Source: Notospermus geniculatus
Lineage: Eukaryota > Nemertea > Pilidiophora > Heteronemertea > Lineidae
NCBI GenBank assembly: GCA_002633025.1
Contig: NMRB01001796.1
Location: 28,491-92,490 of the forward strand
Direction of reading: 5' to 3'
DNA: 64,000 nt
Made by a program: the position numbers and the translations under genes. The notes beneath the pieces were generated by a model. That model worked only from the letters and a program-made list of their open reading frames with translations. It was not told the DNA's origin and did no database searches. Below are positions 19,505 to 33,200 of this stretch, piece after piece. The number at the start of each line of letters is the position of its first letter. Within the stretch, counting starts at the first letter, position 1.

Positions 19505-22458
19505 CCAGGAGTGGGAGAATATGGAAATACAATGTATGACGAGCTATATATAGAAACCACGCACGTGCAATTGTTTTGATGAAGTTTCACCGAGTGTAGT
19601 CCAATAAAAACACCTAAAAACATCCTAGATCGCCCCGTCTCTAATCCGACGTTGGCAAGTCGTGTTGACCGGAGTAGGCCCATCCAGATCCATCATCGGG
19701 TGCTTTAAACTCAATGTAACATCTTTGATTGTTCCCGTACGTCCCCAAGTGTTCCCCCAAATCGGTTGTTGGTATCACCCACAATTTGACAAAGGCGCTG
19801 AAATCTGTTTTCAAGCGCTTTCCCAAACGGGGGGGGGGGGGGGGGGNTGATACATCCATAGATTCACTCTACAGGTCAAATACATATAGATCAATACATT
19901 TGATACGTCATAAGTCCACTACATGTAGGCCTATACTGGTTGATCAATTTCATGCCTCCATATATTTTCTATCTGGTGGCCTTGCCAGTGACCTCTTGAT
20001 GCAGCAACTTAGGTCAGTTCACCTTAGCCATTATACTACTAATGAAACGAACTACAGGGTAATCACACTTATCACAAAAGCAGTAGCAGTCTCCATCAGA
20101 AAATTCCAACATTCTGCACACAAGCAATTTCAGATGGCACTGCTACCACTTTCATGGTGAAATGGAAATCATGGAACCAGGGCAAAGATCAGAAAGGAAT
20201 TGAAGATCACACACAATTTTTATTTCTTAATATTGTTTATTTATCGGTAGTTATGTCATTTATACATGTATATGTGTGGGGGCTGTGAAAATAAGTCTGC
20301 ACTTGGCATGTGACAATCTTCAATACCACCCTAACTTGACAAAAGCGCCCTGCAGAGAGATACACATTAAATCTTACCAATACACGGTCGATTTGGCCCA
20401 AGTGTGAAGAAACAGACAGCGACTGCATCAGGCAATGAGATATTTAAATTAGGAAGATTTTGGCAGAATAAGAATAAATTTGTCTTCGCAGCCAGCGTCG
20501 AGATAGTCGGTCATTTTGACAACCTCGTCTCAGGTTGGACTTGTTATTGATCATAGTGTTGAGGTATGAAGAAGACAGGTTTCCAACAAACGAAGGTAAC
20601 AGTTCTACCCCTTGTTTGAAATAAGCCGTCCCACAAGCCTATACCAGGTGCTACAAAGGACAATACACTGCTGATAAACAGGGTGGACAGGTGCAGTGGC
20701 GCTTCACTTTCCACTGCCAACCTCGTCCAAATACTACTGAGCGTCCCTTGAAGTAAGGGAGTGATTTTGCAATATCCTGAAAATGTGGACAGCTCCTGAA
20801 AAGTAAGGAAAATAAGGTACAGAACTGGACTGGAAGGAGTCAAAAGTATGCAGCTTCCAGTGGTTTTAATTATTCAAGGTGGCGATGAAGCAACTGCAAT
20901 CTTTTTTCATTCACTTAAGTACCCAAAAGGTGGCAGCACTGGCCATAAAATAGGGAGGAGACTTCCCCTTTAAGTGGCTCTCAGCAACTCATGTCCAGAC
21001 ACCAATTTTACAACTCTGTCAGAGAAGAATGGCCTTGACAGCCGAATGCATTTTTGATTTCTCCCCCAAACCCCCATTTCAAGAGGATTTTTGCCAAGTG
21101 AAAATCAGATAACTACAATTAACACTATACATATAAACAACATATACATTTGTAATTTGTATCTATATCCATATCTAAATAATAGAGGTCGCCTCACACC
21201 TAAAAACATGGCGATATCTTCAGCGCGGTGGTGGCGTATCACTTACAAAATAAACTTTTGTTTCACCACCAGAGGGCACAGTTTCTACACGGGACTAAAA
21301 ACGATTTTGCTAATTTGCAAACAAACTAATGATTGAGTCAGTGACCACATAGAAAAGTTGGTGGCAATGTCAGCCAGTATTTGACGTGCATGAGGTTATT
21401 CACAACTGCCAATGTCTCTAACTTGGCATGAGTGTGATCTTGGCATCAGCTCCTTCTGTTGAGACCTTCAGCTATAATGCCAAGATGGACTTAACACCAA
21501 GATACACTTTGCCAAGTTAGACTTACTGGCAAGTTAGGCTGGAAATGCACATCATGAGTGGGACACTGCATCAGTGGGTTTATCCTCAACACCAACTGAC
21601 TCCATACATTATCTGAATGCAATCAAGCAAAGTCAGACTCAGACTAAAATTCTCACAAGACGATTAAGAATTAAAATCAGCTTCTTTAAGCTAATGTACA
21701 ATATCATTTGATAAAATATGAAAACAATACAAAGCAGGTAATCTGATCTCATGGTAAATTCTTCCAACATATTCCTGGCAGGGACATGCTCACGGAAAAA
21801 TCACACTTGAGTGGAAACAAGGGTGTGGACACCTTGTATTTGGGACAATAGCGACATTCTTCATAATACATGCAGGATTTAGCGGTAGAGCTGAATTTTC
21901 AGGCCTCAGCTTGAGAGCTAGGCAGCAACTGTGACATTCACGTGTAGAAGCCCTTCACAGCAAATCTGAAGAGATGCTTGCTGCAACCAGAGACTTCAGT
22001 CAGCAACTTCAGCTAAACATCGCCAAGAAAATCCCTCGGGCATCTACGCATTGGAATATCACTCAGTGTCCAACTATATGAAATTACTAAAACAACTATT
22101 TGAAATCTCAACGCTTGAGTCAGGATCATGCTTTGGCATCTAAGATTGACAATAAAATGCTCTACCTAAATAACACAAGACATTTCTTGTGTTAAGATAA
22201 GAAAATCGCTCTTCATGATTATTAAATGCAGATTTATACATCGTATATAAAATGAATGATGTTAAGTGCCAGGAGAAGTGTTCTAAATTGCACTAAAATC
22301 TAGACTGTACGTGTGGCGTAAAATGATGATGTAGGACCCCTCGTCATTCCGCAGAATCAACCAGCCAGTCTTATGAAATTCTTGGTCAAAGTGACAAGAA
22401 TATGATCACATGATTGCCATCAAGGCCATACATTGGATGAAAAGAAGGAGTAACTCAT

Positions 22459-22605
22459 CTGCCTCGAGAGTCCAGCAGACGACATCTTCTGTCGAAATTT
22501 TCTCACAGCCTATGGTACTGATTGAAAAATATTTGAAGAAAGGTTGTTCCTGTGAACCATCTGAAGAATGTTTCTTCAAATTTTTTCCAATTCATTTCCA
22601 AGGCT
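22459..22605 (+). repeat. Dispersed repeat, CCAGCAGACGGCATCTTCTG family, copy 1
   Basis: About 140 bp starting GAGTCCAGCAGACGACATCT and including CCTATGGTACTGATTGAAAA and GAAGAAAGGTTGT. Aligns without obvious indels to 49797-49945 and, inverted, to 40353-40505. The shared open frame is not conserved at the protein level. Confidence 0.8.
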
Positions 22606-22924
22606 GCAAGAAAACTTCAACAGAAGATATTGTCTCCTCAAACCTGGGCCAGATGAGTTAAAGGTGTTCACAAGTCAAGTGTAAATGCACCTGGGGACAA
22701 GGCTTGTATTGGAATTCATGATTTCTTTAATATTCTTTGATCACACTTGCAGTCGACATTTGCCAAAACTGCCAAACACTTGCTTCACAATTATGAACGT
22801 GTGGAGTGTGAAGAGAGCAGCATGGAGTGTGAATGCACGAAACAAAAGATTCAGCAACCTCGTCCCCATGTATGTTCACACTTGACTGATGTGCCCCTTT
22901 AAGAGTCTATTATTGAATGTCAGT

Positions 22925-22930
22925 TTTATT
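22925..22930 (-). promoter_or_regulatory. Candidate poly(A) signal of the MAGUK gene
   Basis: AATAAA on the minus strand about 1.2 kb after the stop codon at 24138. Other A-rich words exist, so this is a guess at the 3' end. Confidence 0.25.
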
Positions 22931-24137
22931 CTCTATACAAAAATACAAAGATGACACGCTATTATTCTACATCGAAATTTCAGTAGGCTAGAATACCTTA
23001 GTTAGGTAAGATTAGAATAGGTGGCGCTTGGTGTGGAGAGCACCATTTCACAAGACTCAAGCGGTGCAGGTCAAGAAGTATAGAAGCGAAGTCCGCGTGA
23101 AGGAAAGATTGCACACATTATGTAACTTTGGCTCGTACATAGAGTTCATCTCGAGAAAACCCAGAGAAATTTTATAGTTCTTCCAAGTGAGGGCTCGGTG
23201 AGTCTGATACACAATGCATTTTGGCCATAATGAGCTGAAAAGCCCACAGCAAGAGCAACGTCTGCTGTTTTGCATGAATTCAACTTATTCAGTACCGGCG
23301 CCACCATTTGGTCATTTTCAAGACAATCGTGCGCCAGTGAGTGGAAAATTTGAAGAGATATCACGTAGAATGCTACAATGAATAAATTTTCTTGCAGTAA
23401 TTTCATTTCAATAAATATTCATCAGTTTTGAGAAATTCCACGTGAACATCGCCAATTTACCATAGGTACTGAATAAGTTAACCCAAATCAACATGCTCAG
23501 CACGTACAAATTATATTATGATAATGACAATAATGGCGTCATCCATCCCGACTGCACAGATCGGTACTCGCAGTGATGGCAAGGTCACACCTCGGGGACG
23601 GGAGACATGAACAAAATCGTGGCTGAAGATATGATACTTTGTACATTATGGAAGTTATTAAGCTGTGAGAGCAAGTAATCCAAGCCCATAGTCCGTTAAG
23701 TCGACACACATGGCAGTGGGGGCGCCACTGTCTCATTGGTCCAACTCTCGTCATTCGACAACCTAATTCACGCCGCCATCTTTTATCTGTTGTGAGCTCT
23801 CTCTTGCAGTTGATTCCGTCCAGGCTGTTTTGAGCAGTAGCAGTAAGCCTTATGAATCTGCAAGCCTAACAGAGTCTAGGCACCGGTCCACGTCATTAGA
23901 ATTTGAATTCTCAATTCAAGTCTATAATGCCTCGTTGTAGACTACTCCCATGAATATTCATGAGCCATTATCAACAGCACTCATGAATATTCATCACCTC
24001 ATTTGCATGAGCGAATCTGAAGGACAAGTCCGGCCACACAGCACGATCAGTCTATCCTCATAGCCGCCTCAGATTAAGCTCGGCAATATCAACGAAATCT
24101 TGGTGAACACTTCCCGACCCATCACGATTTCACATCC

Positions 24138-24244
24138 CTACAACTTCTCCTTCGACGGTACCCAGATTAATGGACCTGATTGATCTTGTATCACATTCTT
24201 CACCCTTGCATAGATCTCTTCAGCGGTATCGCCCATTACAACAG
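24138..24244 (-). CDS. DLG1: MAGUK last exon
   Basis: Acceptor ATTTCAG at 24246-24245, stop TAG at 24140-24138. Encodes [20 protein letters not shown] then [13 protein letters not shown]. The ending matches IWVPAKEKL of vertebrate DLGs. Confidence 0.96.
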
Positions 24245-27200
24245 CTGAAATACAAGACATTTTTGTCAGATAATGGGCCGTATTCTAGAATATTCCTCAA
24301 CTCTAAGGTTTACATTCAGCTATTGTTTGCAGGGCAGAATACAAAAGCTTAAAGTAGACCTTAGAGATGGAGGCTTCAAGAATACGGGCCTATAAGTCCC
24401 AGAACGACATTGCTTTAAGTCTAATGAAAGGCTAAAACTGGAATTGAAAACTCATCCGTGGGTCAGCCATTGACACTGTACTGTGGATGAAACATCATTA
24501 GCAAGATCAAGTCCGACTAGTTGACAGTGATTTGTCAACCCTAACAAGTGTTTTCAATCAGCCAACTGACAGACATACCTGTGAAATATTCTCCAAATTC
24601 CTGTTCTAGTTTCAACGCTCTGTCATAAGTTTTTTGGGCTTGTTCTTCTGTCATTCTTTTGTTCATGTCACTGAAACAAAACGAAAATGGAAATCAATCA
24701 AATTCCCTGAAATTTGACGGCATCAATTCTTCAGCCCAAGGATATTTCCTTTCCCACTGCTGGAGGGCATCCACGTATGTAAGAGCAGAACTCAACTAAC
24801 ACCTCGAGAAAACCACATACTCCATTGAAACATTATAATGCAGGAGGAAACCAGAGAACACGGACATTACCGGTACTGTAAACTTACATGATTGCTTCAG
24901 GAGATTTTGGTTTAATGAATATGGCAATAGGGTAGAGTCCTGCCACCTGGAGGCGTTTTATGGCATTACCACTCACGTCTAATATACAATGTTTACCCTG
25001 AAATATACAAACATGACAGTAACTTCAATGCAAGTTTTGACGCAGTACTTGCTTTTTTATCACCAATCTTGCTTCAAACTCTTGCACTCTTGCTTGCACA
25101 TTGTGTAACTTTGCAGGAGGCAATCGGTGGTTCACACCTGCACTTGTCCCTAACCTGGGCAACTGTCACCAAGTACCCCCTGCTCCCACTCCCGTCCCCA
25201 TCTCACTCACCTTTTGTGCAACTTCCTTCACCGACGCCACACTTGTACCATACAAATTATCATTATACTGGCCAGCTTCTATAAACAAGTGATTTTGTAT
25301 ATCTCGTTCCATCTGTTCTCTCGATGATACAAAATGATAATCTCTGGCATCGACTTCATATTCTCGTTTCGGTCGTGTTGTATCTGAGGAGACGAAGGCG
25401 GTGACATCACGAAATGTATTTGTTTACAACGAAAACTCAGCAGCAACCAACTCCAACAATGCCATCAGAAACGTTAATAGACGTCACTCCTCCACGCAAG
25501 TTGACTCTCAGTGGGCAAAACTCTCAGGTGGTGAGGCACCTCAGGCTACATGTGTGTCTACCCAATATGGAATCCATGATTCATCCAGCCATAGTCATAC
25601 TGTCATGCCAAGACTGCTGATATTTCAATACTTACGGGGTACACAACTTCCAAATTTATCGGGGAATTCTGAGATGAGGTCATCATTGATGCGGTCTTTG
25701 AGTGGCCCCAGGACTATCACTGGTCTTGTGTATTTCACTGAAACAGAAAAGGCAACAGTTACCATCAACAGAATGTAAAAGTCATGAAGTACTTGGTCAC
25801 CAATGGGGGACTACATTATCAATAGATGGCAGCACTGCACTAGCAGTCCTGAACAATACTATTCCTTTCAATAAGAAATTGACATGGGCCTGACCTGAAT
25901 TGTTTTCAATCGATTTCAATACCACCAATGCCTAATCCAAAGTTCTCCACTGGTGGCAGCACTGAAATTTGGAGGCCTGAGTAGCAATTCTATTCCTTTC
26001 CACAGGAAATCGACAATGACCCATGAACTTCTTGTCAACTTACATTCTTGCTGCACTACAGGTTCATAGGAGAGGATAGGCTCGTCATATCCTGTAAAGA
26101 GACAGAGGGGGAGGTTGAAATCTAACATGAAAACAGTCACCCAATAGAATGACATTCCAAGTTGAGGCAGTTGTGCCTGAAATAAGCTCGAATTTAAGGG
26201 GGTTATATTCTGGCAGTTAGATCGAGCCTGAAATGGCCGAATTCGTCAAGAAATCCACCCAATGAGTCAGACGACATGAGCATGGTATCGACGTGTTTCT
26301 CCCTCGTCCCTTCTGTAGTTATGTGGGAATTTGTTCATTTGTGCATTTCCAAAGAATTAAAAGTTCTACGACAAAAAAGGCAGGAAAAGTCAAAACTACA
26401 CAGAAAGCCGAGATGGAGCTGAACATAGCTTTGAAAGTACTGTTTCTGAGGAAAAATGACTAAAATTCTTAACAATTCAAAATTGTGTAAGTGTTTGGCT
26501 ATTGTGTATATTTTTGCTTCTATGTTCAACAAGCAAGAAAATATGAAAATCTAAAGACAAAATGCACACGAAATCGGAAAAATAGAAGTAGTATCACTCA
26601 TTGCTAAGACAGGTAGAAAATGCATCAAGAAAACTCAACCAGTTTGAAAAATATTCATATGTCAGCAAATCCTCTTTAATATTGGAGTCTACCACAACAC
26701 ATCTGTCACAAGACACTAACACAGGATGATGATTTTCTCAAAGGGTACAAAATGTCGCCTGATATGATTGGCGAAGTGGACTCAGACTTGGTGGATACAG
26801 CTGTCCACACCCATTCCCACACACGGATATTGCTACACACAGGCCTGCTAGACAATACGAAAGCAACAACAAGACCCCCTTCATGAGATGCTTCAAGCAT
26901 TTGCAAAACAGTCCAAGCACGGGGCATCATCTTGGCATCAACCGAAGTAAGCCTATACTCCAATAATGCCACAATAGTGCAAACTGTACTATTTATTCGA
27001 TAATAACAGATACATATACTCTGAATGAATATGTCTGGTTTGTTGCATGAAAGTGCTTGAACGACATCTGTCAGATATCTTGGCATGAATGGCATCTGTC
27101 TGATATCTTGCATGAATGACATCACCCAGATGTTTTGGCATGAATGATATCTGTCAGATATCTTGGCATGAATGACATCTGTCCAATATCTTGCATGAAC

Positions 27201-30200
27201 GACATCTGTCTGATATCTTGGCATGAATGACATCTGTCAGATATCTTGGCATGAATGACATCAGTCAGATATCTTGCACGAATGACATCTGTCTGATATC
27301 TTGGCATGAACGACATCTGTCAGATATCTTGGCATGAACGACATCTGTCTGATATCTTGCATGAATGACATCTGTCTGATATCTTGGCATGAATGACATC
27401 TGTCTGATGTTTTGTTTGAATGACATCTGTCTGACATCTTGAACAAATGACTGTTCTGACTACCTCTGCAGTTACTTCTGATGAGAGAAGAAAATGGCAT
27501 TGCTGACGTCAATAAAAGCACATCATACTAGAACTCACAACAGTCAACCACCATGCTTTTTTCAACCTTGTTCCAGGAACTGCATCACATCCACAGGGAA
27601 CAAGGTTGTTACTTACTCAAACTGATGTCACTCGCACTTCCAGCAGTCATGTGGCCGGCTGAATTTAAAGAAGTTATTTCACAGATATTCAGAAAATACT
27701 AGAATCTATCACAGTATGAGGTGCTTTTCTACTGCAAGGGACTCGAACTCTGAATTTCGCCAAAGTTGGCAATGAATTTAATAGCCTAAGTTGGCAAAGT
27801 CAAAGTAGAAGTTAATAGCTATCTAATTCGGATAAAAACAATGCACAGAAGTTGAGAAAATACCAAACTGTTGGAAATAGATTCATCTTGCTGGCTCTGG
27901 GATGCCGTATGAGAATGACAGGATGTCTACACTCCAGTTGTAAAAGGCCACATCTCCATTCAAAATCGGGGAGCACGGTTGATTGATCCAAGAGCCTTTC
28001 GCTTCATTCCTTTGTAACGGCAGTATGTGATAGAGCTCTTATTTTCAATCGGCTATGTCCCCCTGATCACCAGTGGAGGTACGGCCTTGCACCACTAGAG
28101 GGCAGGTGTGAGGTGAAGGTGGCAAACATAAAGATACAAAGAAAAGGAAGCAAAGGATACATTATGACAGAACCAAAACAGGAGGAGAGATGACATTCGC
28201 TACCATGACTGATCTGCCCTCTATTGGTAGAAAGTTGTGTCTCTACTTTTGTTCAGAGGGAATGCAGTCAATCGAAATAACTGCTCTCTCATGTACTTCA
28301 TAGTACATTGTACTGTAGAGTATAGTCATTCCTTTGACCAACTGCACTCCCACTGAGTCTGAGTGGTGTATCCATCTTTGACCAGTAGAGGGCAGTAACT
28401 GAGACATAAATGACAGGAATAGGTGTGTACATATTGTTTTTAAAGTGATTGCTAATTTGTGGTGTTATGATAATTAGAGACGGGTGTTTCACAGGTTCTT
28501 GAGTGCATGGACAAAGTTAAGTTTATTGGCTGTTTTTGTGCGATTTCTTTGGAGGAATTTTCACAGAATTTATATGAACAGTACATCTTCCAGTTAGGGT
28601 TCATCTGAGCATGTTTACAGCCCATAAATGAATTTTGCTAGCAGCCATTTTGCCAATATTACGTCATCACCATGGGAATTTTCTTCCAGATGACAGATGA
28701 TTGGTTCTCCATCCCTAAGGGGAAATCTCCATGACGATGACCTAATTTTGGTAAGATGGCTGCTATCAAAACTCATCTATACTACATTGTACTATGGTAA
28801 AAGGAGAAGCTCTACTTGAGACCAGTGGGTAGAAGTCAATTGATGGAACAGCTCTACTGAGTACAACCAAGTACACTGTAGTGTAGAGTATTGGTACTAC
28901 TTCAATCAAGCACACTCCCACTACCTTTTACAACCAGAGGGCAAAGCTGGTACATCTAGAAACATCACCAGAGAGTGGGTCACATCAAAACAGATTCGCC
29001 ATTTTCCTCGACACAGAGCACAAACAAATTGACATGCCACACTAATGGTTGAAGTACATTTCACCAACCTGTTGTGTGTCCTGTTCATATGAAATTAACA
29101 AGAAAGAAAAAATTACGAATACCCAACGTTTAAATCCAACGAACACACACATAAACCTCCCTGAGTAGACCCTCCCCCAGCATGTAGGACATCTCTCATT
29201 CAGAAGGCCTAACAAAGTTACGTCAGAGTGATTTGTCAATCACGCTTTTGAAGTTTTATTTAATGGCTTACAAGGCAGAAGTAGTTTTTGTAAGACCCGT
29301 TGGAGGGCAGCACTGGTGTTCTAACATTTCTCAACAGATGATTCACAACAAGTCATGCAAAACTGTTCTAAAGGCGCGATACCCATGTGAGAGTTTTCTC
29401 ACAAGTTGGCTCTCGATGGGCAATTCAACCATTGGCAGTCGTCTGCGTCACTGTCTCGGCCAAAGTCGTCAGGAAACCAACAGCTAACTTGCACAAGAAA
29501 TTTCTCACGTTGAGCAGCACCATATGACATGAGATTCAACAAAATAGAAGTCTCCTTTCTCAAGGGTTATGCGGTTGCCTGCAGCATCTTAGAACGGCAG
29601 TGATTTGAACATGTGTTAAGGTTTGACCTCCTCTTTCCATACTGGCACTGATATCGATGTACAGTACCCCAAAATATCCTATGAGTGGTTGAGTTGTTTG
29701 AAAACGCCTGCATTACAGTTCTATGACTGTGTCAAGTGGTCACAATGGTACACTTCAACCCCGTATATCATAATCACGAGTGCTTTGTGAAGACAACATC
29801 TCTTTTCAGGTTAGTATTACGGTACTGTACGAAGGAAAACCCCGCAAAAAAATTCGAAAAAGTATAAAAAATTGTTTAGGGATACGCACCAGGGTCCTGA
29901 CCAGCTAGAATTAAAGAGTAAGGGATATGAAGTGCAGGCAATGGGTGAGGAAATACTAAGTAGTAAATGCTTTTGCTATATTTCTGCTGTACTAATGTAC
30001 AAGTGGGTGCTGTACAAACTGAAGTAAAAGCATTTACTAGACTATTTGTAGAAACTGATGGTGAAGTAAGGCAATGGATGATGGAAAAGAACAAGGTGGA
30101 TATGAGCTGGGGTAGTACGGTAAGTCCAGTAAATGCTTTTACTGCAGTTTTCTACAGAATACTCCAATGCATTTGTACAACAGGAGTAAAAGCATTTACT

Positions 30201-33200
30201 GGCTTTTATTGATACTACCCCTGGTGAGGCAGGGCTTCGAAAATGATGGGATGAAATGGTGGAATCTTGTTAGGGCCAAGCCAGATTTATCCCGACGATG
30301 CATTACTTCCACTCCCTGCCACCAGGTGGCGTTACACTTACTTTCATCAGCGCTGACGTCCACTTCGCTACCACTCTGGTCCTTGCTCTTCATAAACGGG
30401 AATTTCCGTGAAAATGAGAAGTTCTTTTTCTTGCGGTCATTGGCTGCTGCCTGGAAACAGTTGATCATGAATATTAATCATTTTGTGGAGTTTACGAATA
30501 ATTAAGGTCTAGTTTGGATCATGCAGAGATCAGAGCCCCCTAACCTTCACAACCGAAGTCAAAATGTAAAACAGGAGGAAACTGGAGCACCCAGAGAAAA
30601 CCTGCACTGTCAAAGAGAGTTACCCAATGGGTCTGACTGGGGATTGAACCTGGACCTCAGAGGTGACAGGTTCTCATGTTTCCACTTTACCACTCTGACA
30701 GCCCATAACTGATAGTTACGTCACATTTCCCAAATCTGACAGACCAAAGCTATCTTTGCTAGAAAGATCGATTTAAGTGGCAGAATATTTCAAGTTTTGC
30801 ATTGCAACCTTGTCTGGTAGGCCTATTCATAAAAGTTAGCAAATGCTTATACATGTACTTAAGTTTTGCACAGCGAGGTCTAATGTAAATGTACTGCAAA
30901 ACTTGAAGTAAAAGCATTTGCTAGCTTTTATGAATATCAGCTATTGACCTTATTGAACCCAAGGTCATGCAACTCTGTGGTTGACCTTTCAGGTCGTGAA
31001 GGTCGGAAGCTCTGATGGTGGGAAACTGAAACCAACAGTGGAGATGTCCTAAAGTGCATGATGAAGATTTGACAGGGACATAGGAACGCCTAGTCTAACT
31101 TTGACCAAAGATGGTGAAGACTTTGATGAACCTCGTGTCTAAATTGGAGCGGGGGACAACATCCGAAGTTATCATGTAGATATGACCTCACAGCCTGTAT
31201 AGAGACATAAACTGGAATCTCTCTTGGCGGACATCTCTGCCATGAGGACACCTCTCTATTAAGGACACTAATGTTCTGTCCAAATGTTTTTGTTGGTATT
31301 AAATTTGACCTCTCAATGGGTAAATTTACTGCCATCAGAGGCGCCACTAGTTAGCCATCCTAGAACATCACAAATTTTCATCACAGATATAGGCCACGCC
31401 CTCATGTCATTATGGATGATAGCTGGTGCGGTTCTTTATGATGTCAAATTTTGTGACGTTCTAGGACCGCTAACTGGTGGTGACCTTATTAAATGGCAGT
31501 AAAGTCTCCTATAAAGGTCACTTATCCAAGCACTCAATGAGAGCTTTCCAACGAACACTTAATTCACAGGGTTTCAGTACTTTGCAGACTTTTTTCCTAA
31601 TTTTCAAATTTGATAGAATGCATCTCGGGTGTGAAAGGGTTAGATGAATCAAGGTACTTTAGGTGTAGTACAGGCTGTATAAATGTTGACACGGCCTACT
31701 CCCGATTTAGACACGAGGCACTGGAAGAGAGTAGGTGGTATGCTGTTAGTGCATTTAATAAATTCGACAACAACATACAGATCTGATAAAAAATTTCTAA
31801 GTGCTGTTAAAATCACTGAAAAATCATGCAGTTTGAAGTTTCAATTCATGCCACGGTACTGTGTTAGAATGGACGGCCATTTTGTTCTGTTGTAAAAACT
31901 GAAAGAATCGTGAAGTTTTCCTAATACATAAAGCGACTCCATGACTTTGAACTGGTCAGGCCAGTTGTGAAATTTTAGCATGGGGGAGAGAGTTCAAGAG
32001 TGTATTGTGTACATGTGAGTATCAAGAACCGAAGATTTCAAAAATGTTCCCACCAATATGCAACTTAATGGTTCAATTAGCTTACTTTTCCCATGACCAA
32101 ATTTTGAAGGGAGCAAAAATCAACAGAAGTGATTGAAAACAAGAATAATTCAGTTATTTTCTTCTGTCACCAAAAAGAAAACGCTCTACTCCTAATATGC
32201 TCTGTTTCCCCGATTGACCATTAGCGCCACCTGGTGGCACGGGAACTGACCATTTTTGGCCTATCGTTTTAGTCCCACTGAATGATGCGAATAAGATTCG
32301 TTCTTCCTGCAGACAGATTAAGAAACTCATGAAGAACAGTAACTTTCATTTTCAATATCCCACACAGGTGGCGCTACAGCTCAACAGGTGGTCGAGGCAT
32401 TATGCAAATGAATGCAAATCGCAGGAAATGATATCCAGGATTTGAATAGGACCATATTTTGGGGGGGGTAGTTAATTCTTGGGGGGTCTTCAGAGATAGT
32501 GAACCTTGGGATGAATGTAAGTCACATGACATTGTTACTTCTGTGGAGCAAAATAAAGGCGATGCAGAAGCGAGATAATTTGATGAATTTTACCTCCGAG
32601 GTATCATTATCCTGATGTAGCATGCAAAAAATAAATCATTCAACGGTGGAAACACTCAGCAAGAGTTTATATGTCGAGATGGTTTGGAATATCTGCATTC
32701 ATTTATTCCCTGGTCAATATTGATAGAAACTAAAGGTGCTGTTCCACGTGTGGGTTTTCTTGCACTAGTTGGCTCTCAATGGCAATTCATCATTGTCAGT
32801 TTCCTAACGACTTATACCGCAACCAATGACACAGACGATCACCCATAGCTTTCTATGGATGAGTCACCCATAGCCTTCTATGGAGGCGTTGCCCATAGCT
32901 TTCTATGGATGAGTCACCCATGTTTCTATGGATGAGTAGCCCATAGCTTTCTATGGATGAGCCACCCATAGAAATGCAAACTGGTTTCCTTGCGACTACG
33001 CTGAAACCAATGAGACAGATGACCACCCATAGCTTTCTATGGATAGTCACCCATAGCTTTCTATGGATGAGTCACCCATAGAAAGGCAAACTGGTTTCCA
33101 TGCAACTACGCTGAGACCAATGAAACAAACAACCACCCATAGCTTTCTATGGGTGAACTGCCCATAGAGAGCCAACTTTTGTGAGAAACGATAACTTGGA

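Larger units (their letters stand above)
19159..24137. other. Intergenic region between glycogenin start and MAGUK stop
   Basis: Holds the glycogenin promoter region, the palindrome, an 18-G run ending in an N (19829-19847), a dispersed repeat at 22459-22605 and the MAGUK 3'UTR. No gene recognised; open frames are short and unlike known families. Confidence 0.55.
26092..30341. other. MAGUK intron, 4.2 kb
   Basis: Contains the minisatellite at 27061-27447, the palindromic element at 28628-28778, two TACACTGTAGTGTAGAGTA repeats (28303, 28871) and several MITEs from 29377. No exon recognised. Confidence 0.6.

Noticed and set aside
19729-20160. 143-codon open frame across a G homopolymer and an N
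   Set aside because: Frame depends on an 18-G run of uncertain length; no homology.
27061-27447. CRISPR-like array
   Set aside because: Units are contiguous with no unique spacers, and the locus is animal nuclear DNA.
26706-27521. Open frames of 60-175 codons with DIRQMSFMQ-like repeats
   Set aside because: By-product of the 27-28-bp minisatellite in a MAGUK intron.
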